Below, in pieces: positions 50,526-59,694 of a stretch of DNA of 64,000 bases. A program made the position numbers and the translations under genes. Within the stretch, counting starts at the first letter, position 1; each line of letters opens with the position of its first letter. This stretch comes from JBAZQS01 sp041645075. GTDB taxonomy: Bacteria; Patescibacteriota; Patescibacteriia; 2-01-FULL-39-33. The notes under the pieces are model-generated. The model had not been told where the DNA came from and made no database searches. It was given only the letters and a program-made list of their open reading frames with translations. The stretch is from the NCBI GenBank assembly GCA_041645075.1, contig JBAZQS010000002.1:1-64000 (forward strand), given 5' to 3'.

Positions 50526-50869
50526 CTCTAAATGTTGTATGTTTTTTCCCTTCTTGATGATGGCCATTAACCTGCCTCGGCCACTTACTTCCACCCTCCT
50601 AAATCCCCGCCCCGACGTCACGTCTGGGCACTTCCCACCGTCTCGCGAGAGCGAGACACAAAAGCGAGTAGAGAATTTTATAAAGAAATTTGAAGCTCGC
50701 TTTTTTCTTTGGTATTGTCATTGCGAGAAGGCGTACTCGCCGACGAAGCAATCTAAATTTAAAAACAAGATTGCTTCGTTGGATTACCTCCTCGCAATGA
50801 CAATTCGACGGGGCGCAATGACAAAAAAAATATTTTTCAACAGCCAAGCCCTTGACAAGCGATTATTTA
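50526..50869. other. Repeat-rich intergenic stretch
   Basis: No gene supported. It holds a CGCCCCGACGT palindrome (50609-50630), a GTCTCG/CGAGAC hairpin (50640-50657) and the CATTGCGAGG repeat (50714-50804). The 136-residue plus-strand frame crossing it is translated repeat. Confidence 0.7.
50714..50804. repeat. Dispersed inverted repeat with CATTGCGAGG ends, copy 2
   Basis: ATTGTCATTGCGAG at the left and CTCCTCGCAATGACAAT at the right, with an internal GACGAAGCAATCT / AGATTGCTTCGT-type inverted pair. Compare 1577-1659. A partial third end (GCGCAATGACAA) follows at about 50813. Confidence 0.8.
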
Positions 50870-50898
50870 TTGTTTTTGGTTTTATTTGGTGCTATAAT
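50870..50898 (+). promoter_or_regulatory. Promoter for a small RNA
   Basis: TTGTTT, 17 bases, TATAAT. The expected start is near 50904. Confidence 0.6.
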
Positions 50899-50903
50899 CT
50901 TGG

Positions 50904-51040
50904 GAAGGGAAGGACTTCACATTGGAATATTATAATTGCGCTTTCCTAAATGCTATTTAGGATAATTGCTTTAGCGCAATTTCTCAATATTCTAATTCGT
51001 CCCTCTCCAGATCCCGCCCACTGGGCGGGATCTTTTATTT
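50904..51040 (+). ncRNA. Putative small RNA, long irregular hairpin
   Basis: About 135 nt between the promoter and a perfect terminator. Pairs from outside in: GGAC/GTCC, AATATT/AATATT, ATTGCGC/GCGCAAT, and a terminal TCCTAAAT/ATTTAGGA hairpin, with asymmetric internal loops. The rod-like architecture and own promoter recall 6S RNA, but it is shorter and the characteristic central bubble is not clear. No coding frame. Confidence 0.55.
51009..51040 (+). terminator. Palindromic terminator
   Basis: A perfect 12-bp AGATCCCGCCCA / TGGGCGGGATCT around one C, then a T-rich tail. Its core matches the palindrome at 21601-21630. Confidence 0.85.
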
Positions 51041-51079
51041 ATGATATAATAAAACATATAAAACATTAAAAAGTAAAAT

Positions 51080-51460
51080 ATGACCCTCAAACAATTAATG
51101 ATTATAATGTTCTTTGCCACGATGATTTGCTGGGCGATTTGGGTCGCGGTTCTGTTTCAAATAGATCCAAATGAGAGCGGCATCACTGGCTTTTTTATGT
51201 TTTATGCCAGTTTATTTTTTGCGCTTTTGGGAAGTTTTTTTCTGGCCAGTTTCGGCTGGAGAAAACTCTTCAGCAAATTCGTGATGGATTACAAAATAGT
51301 CGCCACCTCATTCAGGCAATCCATATTCTTCGCCCTCTTGGTGGTTGGCATTTTATTATTGCAAAGCAAGGACTTATTGACCTGGTGGAATATCATTTTA
51401 ATAATCGCGGCCTTGACCATAATTGAAAGTTTATTTTTAAGCGCCAGAAGGCAGATCTGA
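51080..51460 (+). CDS. Small polytopic membrane protein
   Basis: 126 residues with four hydrophobic helices (about 6-26, 36-58, 82-98 and 104-121). No enzymatic motif is seen. It starts MTLKQLMIIMFFATMICWAI, and its stop is one base before the pheS start, so it is probably co-transcribed with pheS/pheT. A TATAAT box (51043) lies upstream. Function unknown. Confidence 0.75.
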   Translation: MTLKQLMIIMFFATMICWAIWVAVLFQIDPNESGITGFFMFYASLFFALLGSFFLASFGWRKLFSKFVMDYKIVATSFRQSIFFALLVVGILLLQSKDLLTWWNIILIIAALTIIESLFLSARRQI

Positions 51461-51461
51461 T

Positions 51462-52496
51462 ATGGAGAAAAAATTAAATAAATTAAAAGAAGGTTTTTCT
51501 AAGGCCATGGAGCAGATAAAAACATTAGCCGAACTGGAAGAATTGGAAAATAAATTTTTGAGCCGAAAAAACGGGGCTTTGACCTTGCTTTTAAAAGAGC
51601 TGAAGGACTTGTCCAAAGAAGAAGTGGCTGCTGTTGGCAAATTAGCCAATGAAGTTAAAAATTATATAAACGAACAAATCGCTTTGTTTAATAATAAATT
51701 AAGCGGCCGGAAAAACGGCGGCGTGGCTTTTGATATTACCTTGCCGGGCCAGCCGCCGGCACTTGGCCATCTTCATTTGGTCACTCAAGCAATCCGAGAA
51801 ATTTCTTCCATATTTGAAAAAATCGGTTTTGAGCGCGTAAGGTATCCGGAAGTTGAATGGGATTATTATGCTTTTGAATCCTTAAATATGCCTCTAGACC
51901 ATCCGGCCAGAGACGAATGGGAGACATTTTTTATTGACCGCCAACCTATAAACAAAAAATACGGCCAGCGGATTTTAACGCCCCATACCTCATCCGGCCA
52001 AGTGCGAGAAATGGAAAAGGGCAAACTGCCGATCAGGATGATGAATATTTCCAAATGCTATCGCCGGCAAATGGATGTTTCTCATGTTCCGATGTTTCAT
52101 CAATTTGAGGGCTTGGTCATTGATAAGGATATTAATATTACGCATTTAAAAGGGACGATAGAATATTTTGTAAAACAGTTTTTCGGGCCGGACCGGGAAA
52201 TCCGCTTGCGCCCGCACCATTTTCAGTTTACCGAACCGAGTTTTGAAATTGATGTCAGTTGCGGTGTTTGCGGCGGCAAGGGCTGTAAAATGTGCAAAGA
52301 GGGCTGGCTTGAATTGGCCGGTTCGGGTATGGTGCATCCCAATGTTTTGAAAGCCGGCGGCGTTGACCCGACCAAATACAGCGGCTTTGCCTTCGGCTGG
52401 GGCGTGGAAAGATGCTATCTAATGAAATCCGGACTTAATATTGATGATATTCGGTTGATGTATAAAAATGATTTGCGATTTTTACAGCAATTTTGA
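51462..52496 (+). CDS. pheS: Phenylalanyl-tRNA synthetase alpha subunit
   Basis: 344 residues. N-terminal coiled coil, then class II core: DITLPGQPPALGHLHLVTQA, motif 2 MNISKCYRRQMDVSHVPMFHQFEG, and motif 3 FAFGWGVERCYLMKSGLNIDDIR. A four-Cys zinc-ribbon-like insert (CGVCGGKGCKMCKEGW near 267-281) lies before GSGMVHPNVL; such an insert is known in part of the family. It charges tRNA-Phe together with pheT, 46 bases downstream. Confidence 0.96.
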   Translation: MEKKLNKLKEGFSKAMEQIKTLAELEELENKFLSRKNGALTLLLKELKDLSKEEVAAVGKLANEVKNYINEQIALFNNKLSGRKNGGVAFDITLPGQPPALGHLHLVTQAIREISSIFEKIGFERVRYPEVEWDYYAFESLNMPLDHPARDEWETFFIDRQPINKKYGQRILTPHTSSGQVREMEKGKLPIRMMNISKCYRRQMDVSHVPMFHQFEGLVIDKDINITHLKGTIEYFVKQFFGPDREIRLRPHHFQFTEPSFEIDVSCGVCGGKGCKMCKEGWLELAGSGMVHPNVLKAGGVDPTKYSGFAFGWGVERCYLMKSGLNIDDIRLMYKNDLRFLQQF

Positions 52497-52542
52497 TTTT
52501 TTCCTCCCCCGTAATTCGTAATTTGAAATTCGTAATTAAAAT

Positions 52543-54903
52543 ATGAACCTAAATATTTCCTACAACTGGCTCAAAGAATACCTCGCCACAAAAAAATCAG
52601 CTCACGAATTCGCCAAGGAAATTTCCTTATGCGGACCGTCCGTGGATTTTATTACCGAAAAAAAAGTAAACTTTGAAAAAGTGGTAGTTGGTCAAATTTT
52701 AGAATTAGAAAGACATCCGGACGCTAATAAATTAAATGTTTGTAAGGTAAATATCGGCAAAGAAATATTAACTATTATCTGCGGGGCGCCAAATATAAAG
52801 ATCGGTCAAAAAGTGCCGGTGGTTTTGGTTGGCGGCAAAGTGGGGGATATACAAGTTACCAAGGCAAAAATCAGGGGCAGGGAAAGCTTTGGCATGATGT
52901 GCTCGCAAAAAGAATTGGGTATAAGCGATGAACATGCCGGCATTTATATTTTGCCGGATTATGTGGAAATTGGTTTGCCCTTGGAAAAAATAATTCCCCT
53001 GCAGGATTATATTTTTGATTTGGAAATTACTTCTAATCGCCCCGACGCCATGAGCATAATCGGCGTGGCTAGAGAGGCCTCGGCCATTATGGCGGAAAAA
53101 TTTTTATACAAAGAGCCAACACCAAATTTAAAAATTTATAAAAACGTTAAGCTATCTGTCTCCATTAAAGAGCCAAGCCATTGTCCCAGATATCAGGCCG
53201 TGGTCATGACTGATATTAAGGTTGACTCTTCGCCCCTTTGGGTCCAGCAAAGATTGCTTTCGGCCGGACTTCGGCCGATAAATAATCTGGTAGATATTAC
53301 TAATTATATTTTACTTGAATTCGGCCAGCCAATACATGTTTTTGATTATGAAAAACTGCAAGGCCGGGAAATTATTGTCCGTTTAGCCAAAAAAGGTGAA
53401 AAAATATTGGCGCTTGACGGCAAAATATACGAGTTAAATCCGGAAAATTTAGTAATTGCTGATTCTAAAAATCCGGTAGCGGTGGCGGGGGTTATGGGTG
53501 GCGAGTCCTCGGCGGCTCATAGTGAAACAAAAATCATTGTTTTTGAAGCCGCCAATTTTGACCCGGTTTCTGTTCGCAAAACCGCCAGGGTCTTAAATTT
53601 ACATTCGGATAGTTCAAATTTATTTGAAAAGGATTTAAGCCCGGAAGGAACGTATCCCGCCTTATTAAGAGCCATAGAATTGACCGGGGAATTGGCGGGC
53701 GGAAAATTGGCTTCAAAAATTTTTGATGTAAAGAATTATAAAGAAAAAAAGAGGGAAATTAAATTAGCCGTGGAAAATGTAAATAAAATTCTTGGCATTG
53801 AGCTTAAAAAAGACAAAGTGAAAAGCATTTTAGAGGGTCTGGGGTTTAAGGTATCAGAAAGCGCCAAAATAATGGCGGTAAGCGTTCCTTGGTGGCGGGA
53901 TAAAGACATTGAAGGCGAACACGATTTAATTGAAGAGGTGGCCAGAATTTACGGCTATCATAAACTGCCGTCTCATTTGCCAGCCGGGGAAATTCCGATT
54001 AATTATTCCGCGGGAAAAGAATTTTTAATAGAAGACAAGACAAAAGATATTTTAGCGGGTTTGGGCTTTGCCGAAAATTATAATTATTCATTTATTTCCG
54101 AGAAGCTAATCAAAAATTGCTTATTAAATATTAACGACCATATAAAAATTTCCAATCCGTTGAATTTGGATTTTGAATATATGCGAACCACGCTTATTGC
54201 CGGCATATTGCAAGCCGTTGAGGAAAACGAAAGTAATTTTGAAAAAATAAAAATATTTGAATTGAGCGGAGTTTATATTAAAAAAGAAAATGATTTGCCC
54301 GATGAAACAATGAATTTATGCTTGGTACTGGCTGGAAGCAATAAAGAGGAGGCTTATTTTGAATTGAAGGGCGCCTTAATTGGCTTGTTTAAGAGATTGA
54401 ATATTGCGGATTATGATTTTAAGGCGGTTGAGGGTGGCGGATATTGGCAAAAAAATCAGGTCTTAGAGATAAAGGCGGGGGGCAACTCGGTGGGCAAGAT
54501 TGGCTCAATCAACCAAGAAATTTTATATTTATTTGGCCTAAAAAAATCCGTGGCGGCCGCGGAAATTGATTTTGCCAAATTAATGGCGGCCATTAAAACC
54601 AGTCCAACTTATACGCCGTTACCAAAATTTCCGGGCCTCGATTTGGATTTATCAATGGAAATAGACCAGAGCGTTCCTTATGCTGATATAGTAAGCTCGG
54701 TCAAGGAATTAGACCCGTTGATTAAGGATATTTTATTTTTATCACAATACCGGGGCGAGAAAGTGGCCGACGGGAAAAAGGCGGTGGCCATAAGAGTTGT
54801 TTATTTAGACGAAAATAAAACCTTAAAATTGGAAGAAGCGCAAAGTATTCACCATCGGGTTGTGGAAGAATTGAAAAAGAGGTATAATATAAAAGTAAGA
54901 TAA
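52543..54903 (+). CDS. pheT: Phenylalanyl-tRNA synthetase beta subunit
   Basis: 786 residues, full length. N-terminal tRNA-binding (EMAP-like) domain, B3/B4 with editing region (GLRPINNLVDITNYILLEFG), B5, catalytic-like core (IEEVARIYGYHKLPSHLP), and a C-terminal ferredoxin-fold anticodon-binding domain (FPGLDLDLSMEIDQSV). The last motif usually reads P-x-x-x-R-D-L-A; here the Arg is replaced in the form PGLDLDLS. Otherwise ordinary. Confidence 0.95.
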   Translation: MNLNISYNWLKEYLATKKSAHEFAKEISLCGPSVDFITEKKVNFEKVVVGQILELERHPDANKLNVCKVNIGKEILTIICGAPNIKIGQKVPVVLVGGKVGDIQVTKAKIRGRESFGMMCSQKELGISDEHAGIYILPDYVEIGLPLEKIIPLQDYIFDLEITSNRPDAMSIIGVAREASAIMAEKFLYKEPTPNLKIYKNVKLSVSIKEPSHCPRYQAVVMTDIKVDSSPLWVQQRLLSAGLRPINNLVDITNYILLEFGQPIHVFDYEKLQGREIIVRLAKKGEKILALDGKIYELNPENLVIADSKNPVAVAGVMGGESSAAHSETKIIVFEAANFDPVSVRKTARVLNLHSDSSNLFEKDLSPEGTYPALLRAIELTGELAGGKLASKIFDVKNYKEKKREIKLAVENVNKILGIELKKDKVKSILEGLGFKVSESAKIMAVSVPWWRDKDIEGEHDLIEEVARIYGYHKLPSHLPAGEIPINYSAGKEFLIEDKTKDILAGLGFAENYNYSFISEKLIKNCLLNINDHIKISNPLNLDFEYMRTTLIAGILQAVEENESNFEKIKIFELSGVYIKKENDLPDETMNLCLVLAGSNKEEAYFELKGALIGLFKRLNIADYDFKAVEGGGYWQKNQVLEIKAGGNSVGKIGSINQEILYLFGLKKSVAAAEIDFAKLMAAIKTSPTYTPLPKFPGLDLDLSMEIDQSVPYADIVSSVKELDPLIKDILFLSQYRGEKVADGKKAVAIRVVYLDENKTLKLEEAQSIHHRVVEELKKRYNIKVR

Positions 54904-54998
54904 AGTTGGTAAGTTTATAAGTTTTAAGTTGCTAAGGTAAGTTTTTTAATTTAGCAAACTCTAAACTTATTAACTTAGTAACCTATTAACTTAATCCT

Positions 54999-55298
54999 AT
55001 GTTTGAATCATCAAAAGACATTTTATGGATCGTTTTGGCGTTTGTCATACTTTGGATCGGCGTGTTTGCGGGCTGGGGCGCTTATTATGTGGCCATGATT
55101 TTGCGCGATGTCTACCGGATTACCGGCAGTTTGCGCCGGAAAATTGAGTTAATTGACCAAATTTTAAAAACCATAAAGGAGAAAACCGAAAAAACCGCCA
55201 ATTATGTGCCACCCTTAATTGAGGGCGTCAGCAAGATAGTAGAGCATTTTATGGAGAAAAAGAGGGTAAAGGAGAAAAAGAAAAAGGCCAAAGATTAG
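54999..55298 (+). CDS. Small membrane protein with Lys-rich tail
   Basis: 99 residues. One N-terminal helix (ILWIVLAFVILWIGVFAGWG), an amphipathic helix (VYRITGSLRRKIELIDQILK) and a basic tail ending KEKKKKAKD. This resembles small cytoplasmically oriented membrane proteins of the DUF948 or phage-holin type, but I cannot assign it. It lies between pheT and a strong terminator. Confidence 0.7.
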   Translation: MFESSKDILWIVLAFVILWIGVFAGWGAYYVAMILRDVYRITGSLRRKIELIDQILKTIKEKTEKTANYVPPLIEGVSKIVEHFMEKKRVKEKKKKAKD

Positions 55299-55306
55299 AA
55301 AGAATC

Positions 55307-55343
55307 AATCCCCCCGCCTCTCGCGAGAGACGGGGGGATTTTT
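55307..55343 (+). terminator. Strong GC-rich terminator
   Basis: AATCCCCCCG / CGGGGGGATT enclosing CTCTCG/CGAGAG, with five T after the stem. Confidence 0.9.
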
Positions 55344-55410
55344 AAGTACTTGTAAAAAGTATTACAATTTAGTAAAATAAAACCATTACAATGACCTTAT
55401 TTTTATAATT

Positions 55411-56859
55411 ATGCCAGAAAAATTAAGCGAACAAGAAGTTCGACTAAAAAAGCTAAAGGCCATAAGGCAAGCCGGGATAAATCCTTATCCGGAAAAATTT
55501 GATAAACAAATAGATTTAGCCGAAGCCAAAAAATTACCGGAAGGTACGGCCGTCAAATCAGCCGGCCGAATAATGACCATCCGCCTGATGGGTAAAATCG
55601 CCTTTTGCCATTTGCAGGATTTTTCTGGCCAAATGCAGGCGGTTTTAAAAGAAGATGAAATTGGCGCCGATAGTTTTAAATTTTTTGTGGATTATATTGA
55701 TCTGGCCGATTTTATCGGGGTTGAGGGCGAGATATTTACCACTAAAAAGGGCGAGATTTCTGTTTTAGTTAAAAAATATCAATTATTGGCCAAGGCAATT
55801 TTACCATTACCGGAAAAATGGCATGGCCTTAAAGACAAGGAAATTAGGTATCGCCAAAGATATTTGGATTTGATTATGAATCCAGAAGTTAAGGAAGTAT
55901 TTTTAAAGCGGGAAAGAGCCATCAATCTGATTAGAGAATTTTTATTAAAACAAAATTTTCATGAAGTGGAGACGCCACTACTCCAGCCGCTTTACGGCGG
56001 CGCCGAAGCCCAGCCATTTATTACCAAATTAAACGCCTTGGATATTAAGTTATATCTTTCTATCTCACCGGAAATTTACCTTAAAAAACTTTTGGTGGGC
56101 GGCATTGATAAAATATTTACTATCTGTAAAAATTTCCGCAATGAGGGCATAGACAAGTGGCATAATCCGGAATTTACCATGATGGAAGTCTATGCTTCTT
56201 ATTGGGACTATAACGACATTAGAAAATTAACCGAAAATTTATTAGAAAAACTGGCCAAAGAGATAACGGGCAATACAAAAATAAATTATCAGGGTCAAGA
56301 AATTGACTTTAAAGCGCCTTTCCAGTGTATAACGCTAAAGAAAGCCATAAAAAAATATGCCGGCATTAATCCCGATGATGAAAAAGTCATAAAAGAAGAG
56401 GCAAAAAAACTTGGAATAAAAGGCGCGCACGATGAAATGCTTGAAGCTATATTTAAAGAGAGGGTGGAATCAAAATTAATTCAGCCGACATTTATTACGG
56501 ATTATCCAAAATCAATTTGTCCCTTGACCAAAGAGCATAGAAAAAATAAAGATGAGGTTGAAAGGTTTGAACTATTTGTTAATGGCGTAGAGCTGGCTAA
56601 TGCTTATTCGGAATTAAACGATCCAATTGAGCAAGAAAAACGGCTCAAAGAACAAATGGGGCGTCGTGAACGATTGGAAAAATTTAAAACGCACTTGGAA
56701 GCCAATGTTTTAGATGATGATTTTATTGAAGCCATGAAACACGGCATGCCGCCGGCCGGGGGATTGGGCCTGGGTATTGATCGTCTAGTTTTATTATTGA
56801 CCGATTCACCATCAATTAGAGATGTAATTTTATTCCCATTTATGAGGCCACAAGAATAA
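55411..56859 (+). CDS. lysS: Lysyl-tRNA synthetase (class II)
   Basis: 482 residues. N-terminal OB-fold anticodon domain (SAGRIMTIRLMGKIAFCHLQ), class II motif 1 (EVETPLLQPLYGGAEAQPF), motif 2 (FRNEGIDKWHNPEFTMMEVY) and motif 3 (GGLGLGIDRLVLLLTDSPSI), ending DVILFPFMRP. It charges tRNA-Lys. No SD. Confidence 0.96.
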   Translation: MPEKLSEQEVRLKKLKAIRQAGINPYPEKFDKQIDLAEAKKLPEGTAVKSAGRIMTIRLMGKIAFCHLQDFSGQMQAVLKEDEIGADSFKFFVDYIDLADFIGVEGEIFTTKKGEISVLVKKYQLLAKAILPLPEKWHGLKDKEIRYRQRYLDLIMNPEVKEVFLKRERAINLIREFLLKQNFHEVETPLLQPLYGGAEAQPFITKLNALDIKLYLSISPEIYLKKLLVGGIDKIFTICKNFRNEGIDKWHNPEFTMMEVYASYWDYNDIRKLTENLLEKLAKEITGNTKINYQGQEIDFKAPFQCITLKKAIKKYAGINPDDEKVIKEEAKKLGIKGAHDEMLEAIFKERVESKLIQPTFITDYPKSICPLTKEHRKNKDEVERFELFVNGVELANAYSELNDPIEQEKRLKEQMGRRERLEKFKTHLEANVLDDDFIEAMKHGMPPAGGLGLGIDRLVLLLTDSPSIRDVILFPFMRPQE

Positions 56860-56897
56860 AAACAATAAAGCAACCTAAAAAAATATAAAATAAAAAT

Positions 56898-58163
56898 ATG
56901 CTTGATATAAAATTCATTCGGGAAAATGCCGAATTAGTTAAAGAAAATTGCAAAAACCGCTTGGCCAAAGTGGATATTGATAAATTACTGGAAGTAGATA
57001 CTAAAAGAAGAGAAATGGAATTAAAAATCAGCGAATGGCGCGCCAAAAGAAATGAGGTTTCTAAAATCAAACCATCTCCGGAACAAATCGCCGAAATGAA
57101 ACAGGTGGGCGAAGAAATCAAAAAATTAGAAGCCGATATTGTACCTATTGAAGAAAAATTTAGAAATTTATGGCTCCAAGTGCCAAACATAACCCATCCG
57201 GATGTGATAGTGAGCCAAAACGAAGAAGATAATCCGGTTTTAGACACTTATAAAGAACCGACTAAATTTGATTTTGAACCATTAGACCACGTTCAATTAG
57301 CGGAAAAATTGGACTTGATTGATTTTGACCGAGCCACTAAGGTTAGCGGGGCAAAATTTTATTATCTAAAAAATGAATTGGTATTATTGGAATTTGCTTT
57401 AATTCAATATGCCTTAAATACTGTTACTAAGCACGGGTTTATTCCATTTTCCACTCCGGATTTGGCCAAGCAGGAAATTTTGGAAGGCCTGGGATTTAAT
57501 CCGAGAGGGGAGTCAACCCAGATTTATAATATAGAAAATAGCGATTTAAGCTTGATTGGCACCGCGGAAATCACTATGGGCGGTTATCATATGGATGAGA
57601 TTTTAGACGCCGCTGAATTGCCAAAAAAATACGTGGCCATTTCTCATTGCTTTAGGACCGAAGCCGGCAGCTATTCAAAATTTACCAAAGGCATTTTCCG
57701 CGTTCATCAATTCACAAAAGTAGAAATGTTCCAATATGTTTTGCCCGGTGAAAGCGAAAAAGCCCATCAAGAATTATTGGCGATTGAGAGAGAAATTTTT
57801 GAGGGCTTAGAAATACCATTTAGAGTTATTGACCATTGCACGGCTGATTTGGGCGGTCCAGCCATAAGAACTTTTGATTTAGAGGCCTGGCTGCCGGGGA
57901 AACCAGGCAAAAATAACAAGAAAGGGGATTGGGCCGAAATTACCTCAACCTCTAATTGCGCTGACTATCAAGCCAGGGGATTAAACATAAAATATAAAAC
58001 AGTTGACGGCAAAAAAGAATATGTTCATATGATTAATGGCACGGCCATTGCCGTTGGCCGGACGCTGATTGCCATTATGGAAAATAATCAGCAAGTAAAT
58101 GGCAGTATTTTAGTGCCTAAAATATTACAAAAATATTGCGGCTTTAAAATAATAAAAAGATAA
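56898..58163 (+). CDS. serS: Seryl-tRNA synthetase
   Basis: 421 residues. N-terminal helical arm (MLDIKFIRENAELVKENCKN through about residue 100), then class II catalytic core: LIGTAEITMGGYH, SHCFRTEAGSYSKFTKGIFR (motif 2), EITSTSNCADYQARGLNIKY and the terminal NGTAIAVGRTLIAIMENNQ (motif 3). It charges tRNA-Ser. It follows lysS by 38 bases. Confidence 0.96.
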   Translation: MLDIKFIRENAELVKENCKNRLAKVDIDKLLEVDTKRREMELKISEWRAKRNEVSKIKPSPEQIAEMKQVGEEIKKLEADIVPIEEKFRNLWLQVPNITHPDVIVSQNEEDNPVLDTYKEPTKFDFEPLDHVQLAEKLDLIDFDRATKVSGAKFYYLKNELVLLEFALIQYALNTVTKHGFIPFSTPDLAKQEILEGLGFNPRGESTQIYNIENSDLSLIGTAEITMGGYHMDEILDAAELPKKYVAISHCFRTEAGSYSKFTKGIFRVHQFTKVEMFQYVLPGESEKAHQELLAIEREIFEGLEIPFRVIDHCTADLGGPAIRTFDLEAWLPGKPGKNNKKGDWAEITSTSNCADYQARGLNIKYKTVDGKKEYVHMINGTAIAVGRTLIAIMENNQQVNGSILVPKILQKYCGFKIIKR

Positions 58164-58197
58164 AAAAATCCGATACGCCCTTGGGGAGTATCGGATT
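58162..58197 (-). terminator. Terminator of the minus-strand gene at 58225
   Basis: AATCCGATAC / GTATCGGATT with a GCC/GGG-type inner part. The A-run at 58162-58168 becomes a T-run on the minus strand. It may also help end serS. Confidence 0.75.
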
Positions 58198-58224
58198 AAG
58201 GTGCATAAATCGGATGATTTTCTG

Positions 58225-58536
58225 TTAATTGGGGCAGTTAAGAATGGCTTTCATAATATCATTAAAGCAATCCGGCGGCAGGGCCTTGATTTGAGCCGCC
58301 ACATCCGGAAACCTGGAAGCGGTCATAAAAAGCTCATCAAGACCACTGCCCAATGCTCTAATAATTTGCTGCCTTGGCATCCCATCTCTTAGCGCCTGCA
58401 AACATGCTCGTTTGGTTTGCTTGACGGCGGTGGTTGTGCAGCAGGTTGATGCCAGCCCCTTTATGGTATATACATCCGATTTGAAATTCAAAAGAACGGG
58501 AATTGACGGCGCGGGCACTTCATAGACCGTTTTCAT
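58225..58536 (-). CDS. Small hypothetical protein
   Basis: 103 residues, not recognised. MKTVYEVPAPSIPVLLNFKS at the N terminus, a CC motif (ASTCCTTTAVKQTKRACL), then helical sequence to DIMKAILNCPN. GGAAGGA lies upstream of the ATG and its own terminator follows, so it is a single-gene unit facing serS. It uses Cys and GC-rich codons more than the neighbours. Confidence 0.65.
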   Translation of the reverse strand: MKTVYEVPAPSIPVLLNFKSDVYTIKGLASTCCTTTAVKQTKRACLQALRDGMPRQQIIRALGSGLDELFMTASRFPDVAAQIKALPPDCFNDIMKAILNCPN

Positions 58537-58624
58537 AAAAATCCTTCCTTTCAGTTTCGGGTTACCAGGTTTATGTTTGTGCTATCGAGCAAATTATTTA
58601 TATCATTAGAATTATCAATTGTCA

Positions 58625-58675
58625 ACCCCATTAGAGAAAAGCGCCACTTCGAAGAGGGCGGATCTCTAACGGGGT
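58625..58675. other. Intergenic hairpin
   Basis: ACCCC-TTAGAGA / TCTCTAA-GGGGT with inner CGCC/GGCG. It lies between the divergent genes at 58536 and 58695; a palindrome without a T-run. Confidence 0.55.
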
Positions 58676-58694
58676 CAACCCCTCTTTAATTATT

Positions 58695-59582
58695 ATGCTG
58701 ACGGAAAATTTTTTCGCCAAAGGCGGAGAAAAAAATTCAGACCGGGATTTTAGCCAAAATAAGGCACTAATAAGCCGCAGTCAAGTTAAAAAGGACTATT
58801 TAAAAAAGGATTTTGCCAATCCTTATTTTGTTAAAAACAAAAAGCCGGCTGGTTTTAACACCAAGTTTTATTTGAAAATTTTTTTCATTATATTGATTAT
58901 TTATATTTTAATTTACAGCGATTTATTCAAGATAAAAAATCTCGCCATCCAAGGCACGGAAATGATTAGACCAGAAGAATTGACGGCGTTAATCAATAAC
59001 AAATTAAATACTCGGCGTTGGTTTTTAATACCGCGAAGAAATTTATTTTTCTACGATAAAAGCGATTTACAAAAAGCGATTAAGGCCAAATATAATTTAA
59101 GCGCGTTAGAAATAAAGAGGGGTTGGCAATCATTGACCATTAAAATAAAAGAAAAAATTTCTTATCTGATAGTTTATAATTTGGGCGACCAACGTTTTTA
59201 TTTGGCTGATATGGCAGGAGCGGTGGATGAAGAAATACCCAAAGAGGGGATAGCGGAATTTTGGCAGCGTTTTCCTATTTTAAACATCAACAATCAAGAG
59301 ATTAAAATAGGCGAGAATATTATTACCGCAAAAATGGTCAATTACATTTTGGACCTGGATAAAAATTTAAAATCCCAGCCCTTTAATATTCAGGGCTATG
59401 AAAAAGAGGGAATTGATGAGGTCTCCGCCGTAATGAAAGAGGGCTGGCGAGCGCGTTTTGACGTTAATTCTAATATTAAGGACTCGGTGGAAAATTTATT
59501 ATTGGTTTATAATAAAATAGACAAATCAAAAACAATTGAATACATTGATTTAAGATTCGGCAATAAAGTTTTTTATAAATAG
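58695..59582 (+). CDS. FtsQ-like POTRA-domain division protein
   Basis: 295 residues. A charged cytoplasmic N terminus, one transmembrane helix near 55-74 (FYLKIFFIILIIYILIYSD), a POTRA-like domain (LFKIKNLAIQGTEMIRPEEL, with WQSLTIKIKEKISYLIV), and a C-terminal beta region (YIDLRFGNKVFYK) like the end of FtsQ/DivIB. It would link the divisome to FtsB/FtsL. Assignment rests on architecture. Confidence 0.78.
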   Translation: MLTENFFAKGGEKNSDRDFSQNKALISRSQVKKDYLKKDFANPYFVKNKKPAGFNTKFYLKIFFIILIIYILIYSDLFKIKNLAIQGTEMIRPEELTALINNKLNTRRWFLIPRRNLFFYDKSDLQKAIKAKYNLSALEIKRGWQSLTIKIKEKISYLIVYNLGDQRFYLADMAGAVDEEIPKEGIAEFWQRFPILNINNQEIKIGENIITAKMVNYILDLDKNLKSQPFNIQGYEKEGIDEVSAVMKEGWRARFDVNSNIKDSVENLLLVYNKIDKSKTIEYIDLRFGNKVFYK

Positions 59583-59694
59583 CCATGTCATCCAAGGTGG
59601 GGATAGGTGGATTTGACTGCTTATCAAAGATAATTATATAATAAATATAACTTCGCATAACACGGGATAACCGTTGATACGGCCATTAAATTAT

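Noticed and set aside
50539..50949. 136-codon frame
   Set aside because: Made of translated dispersed repeats (CATTGCGAGG and CCCGACGT types) and a promoter region.
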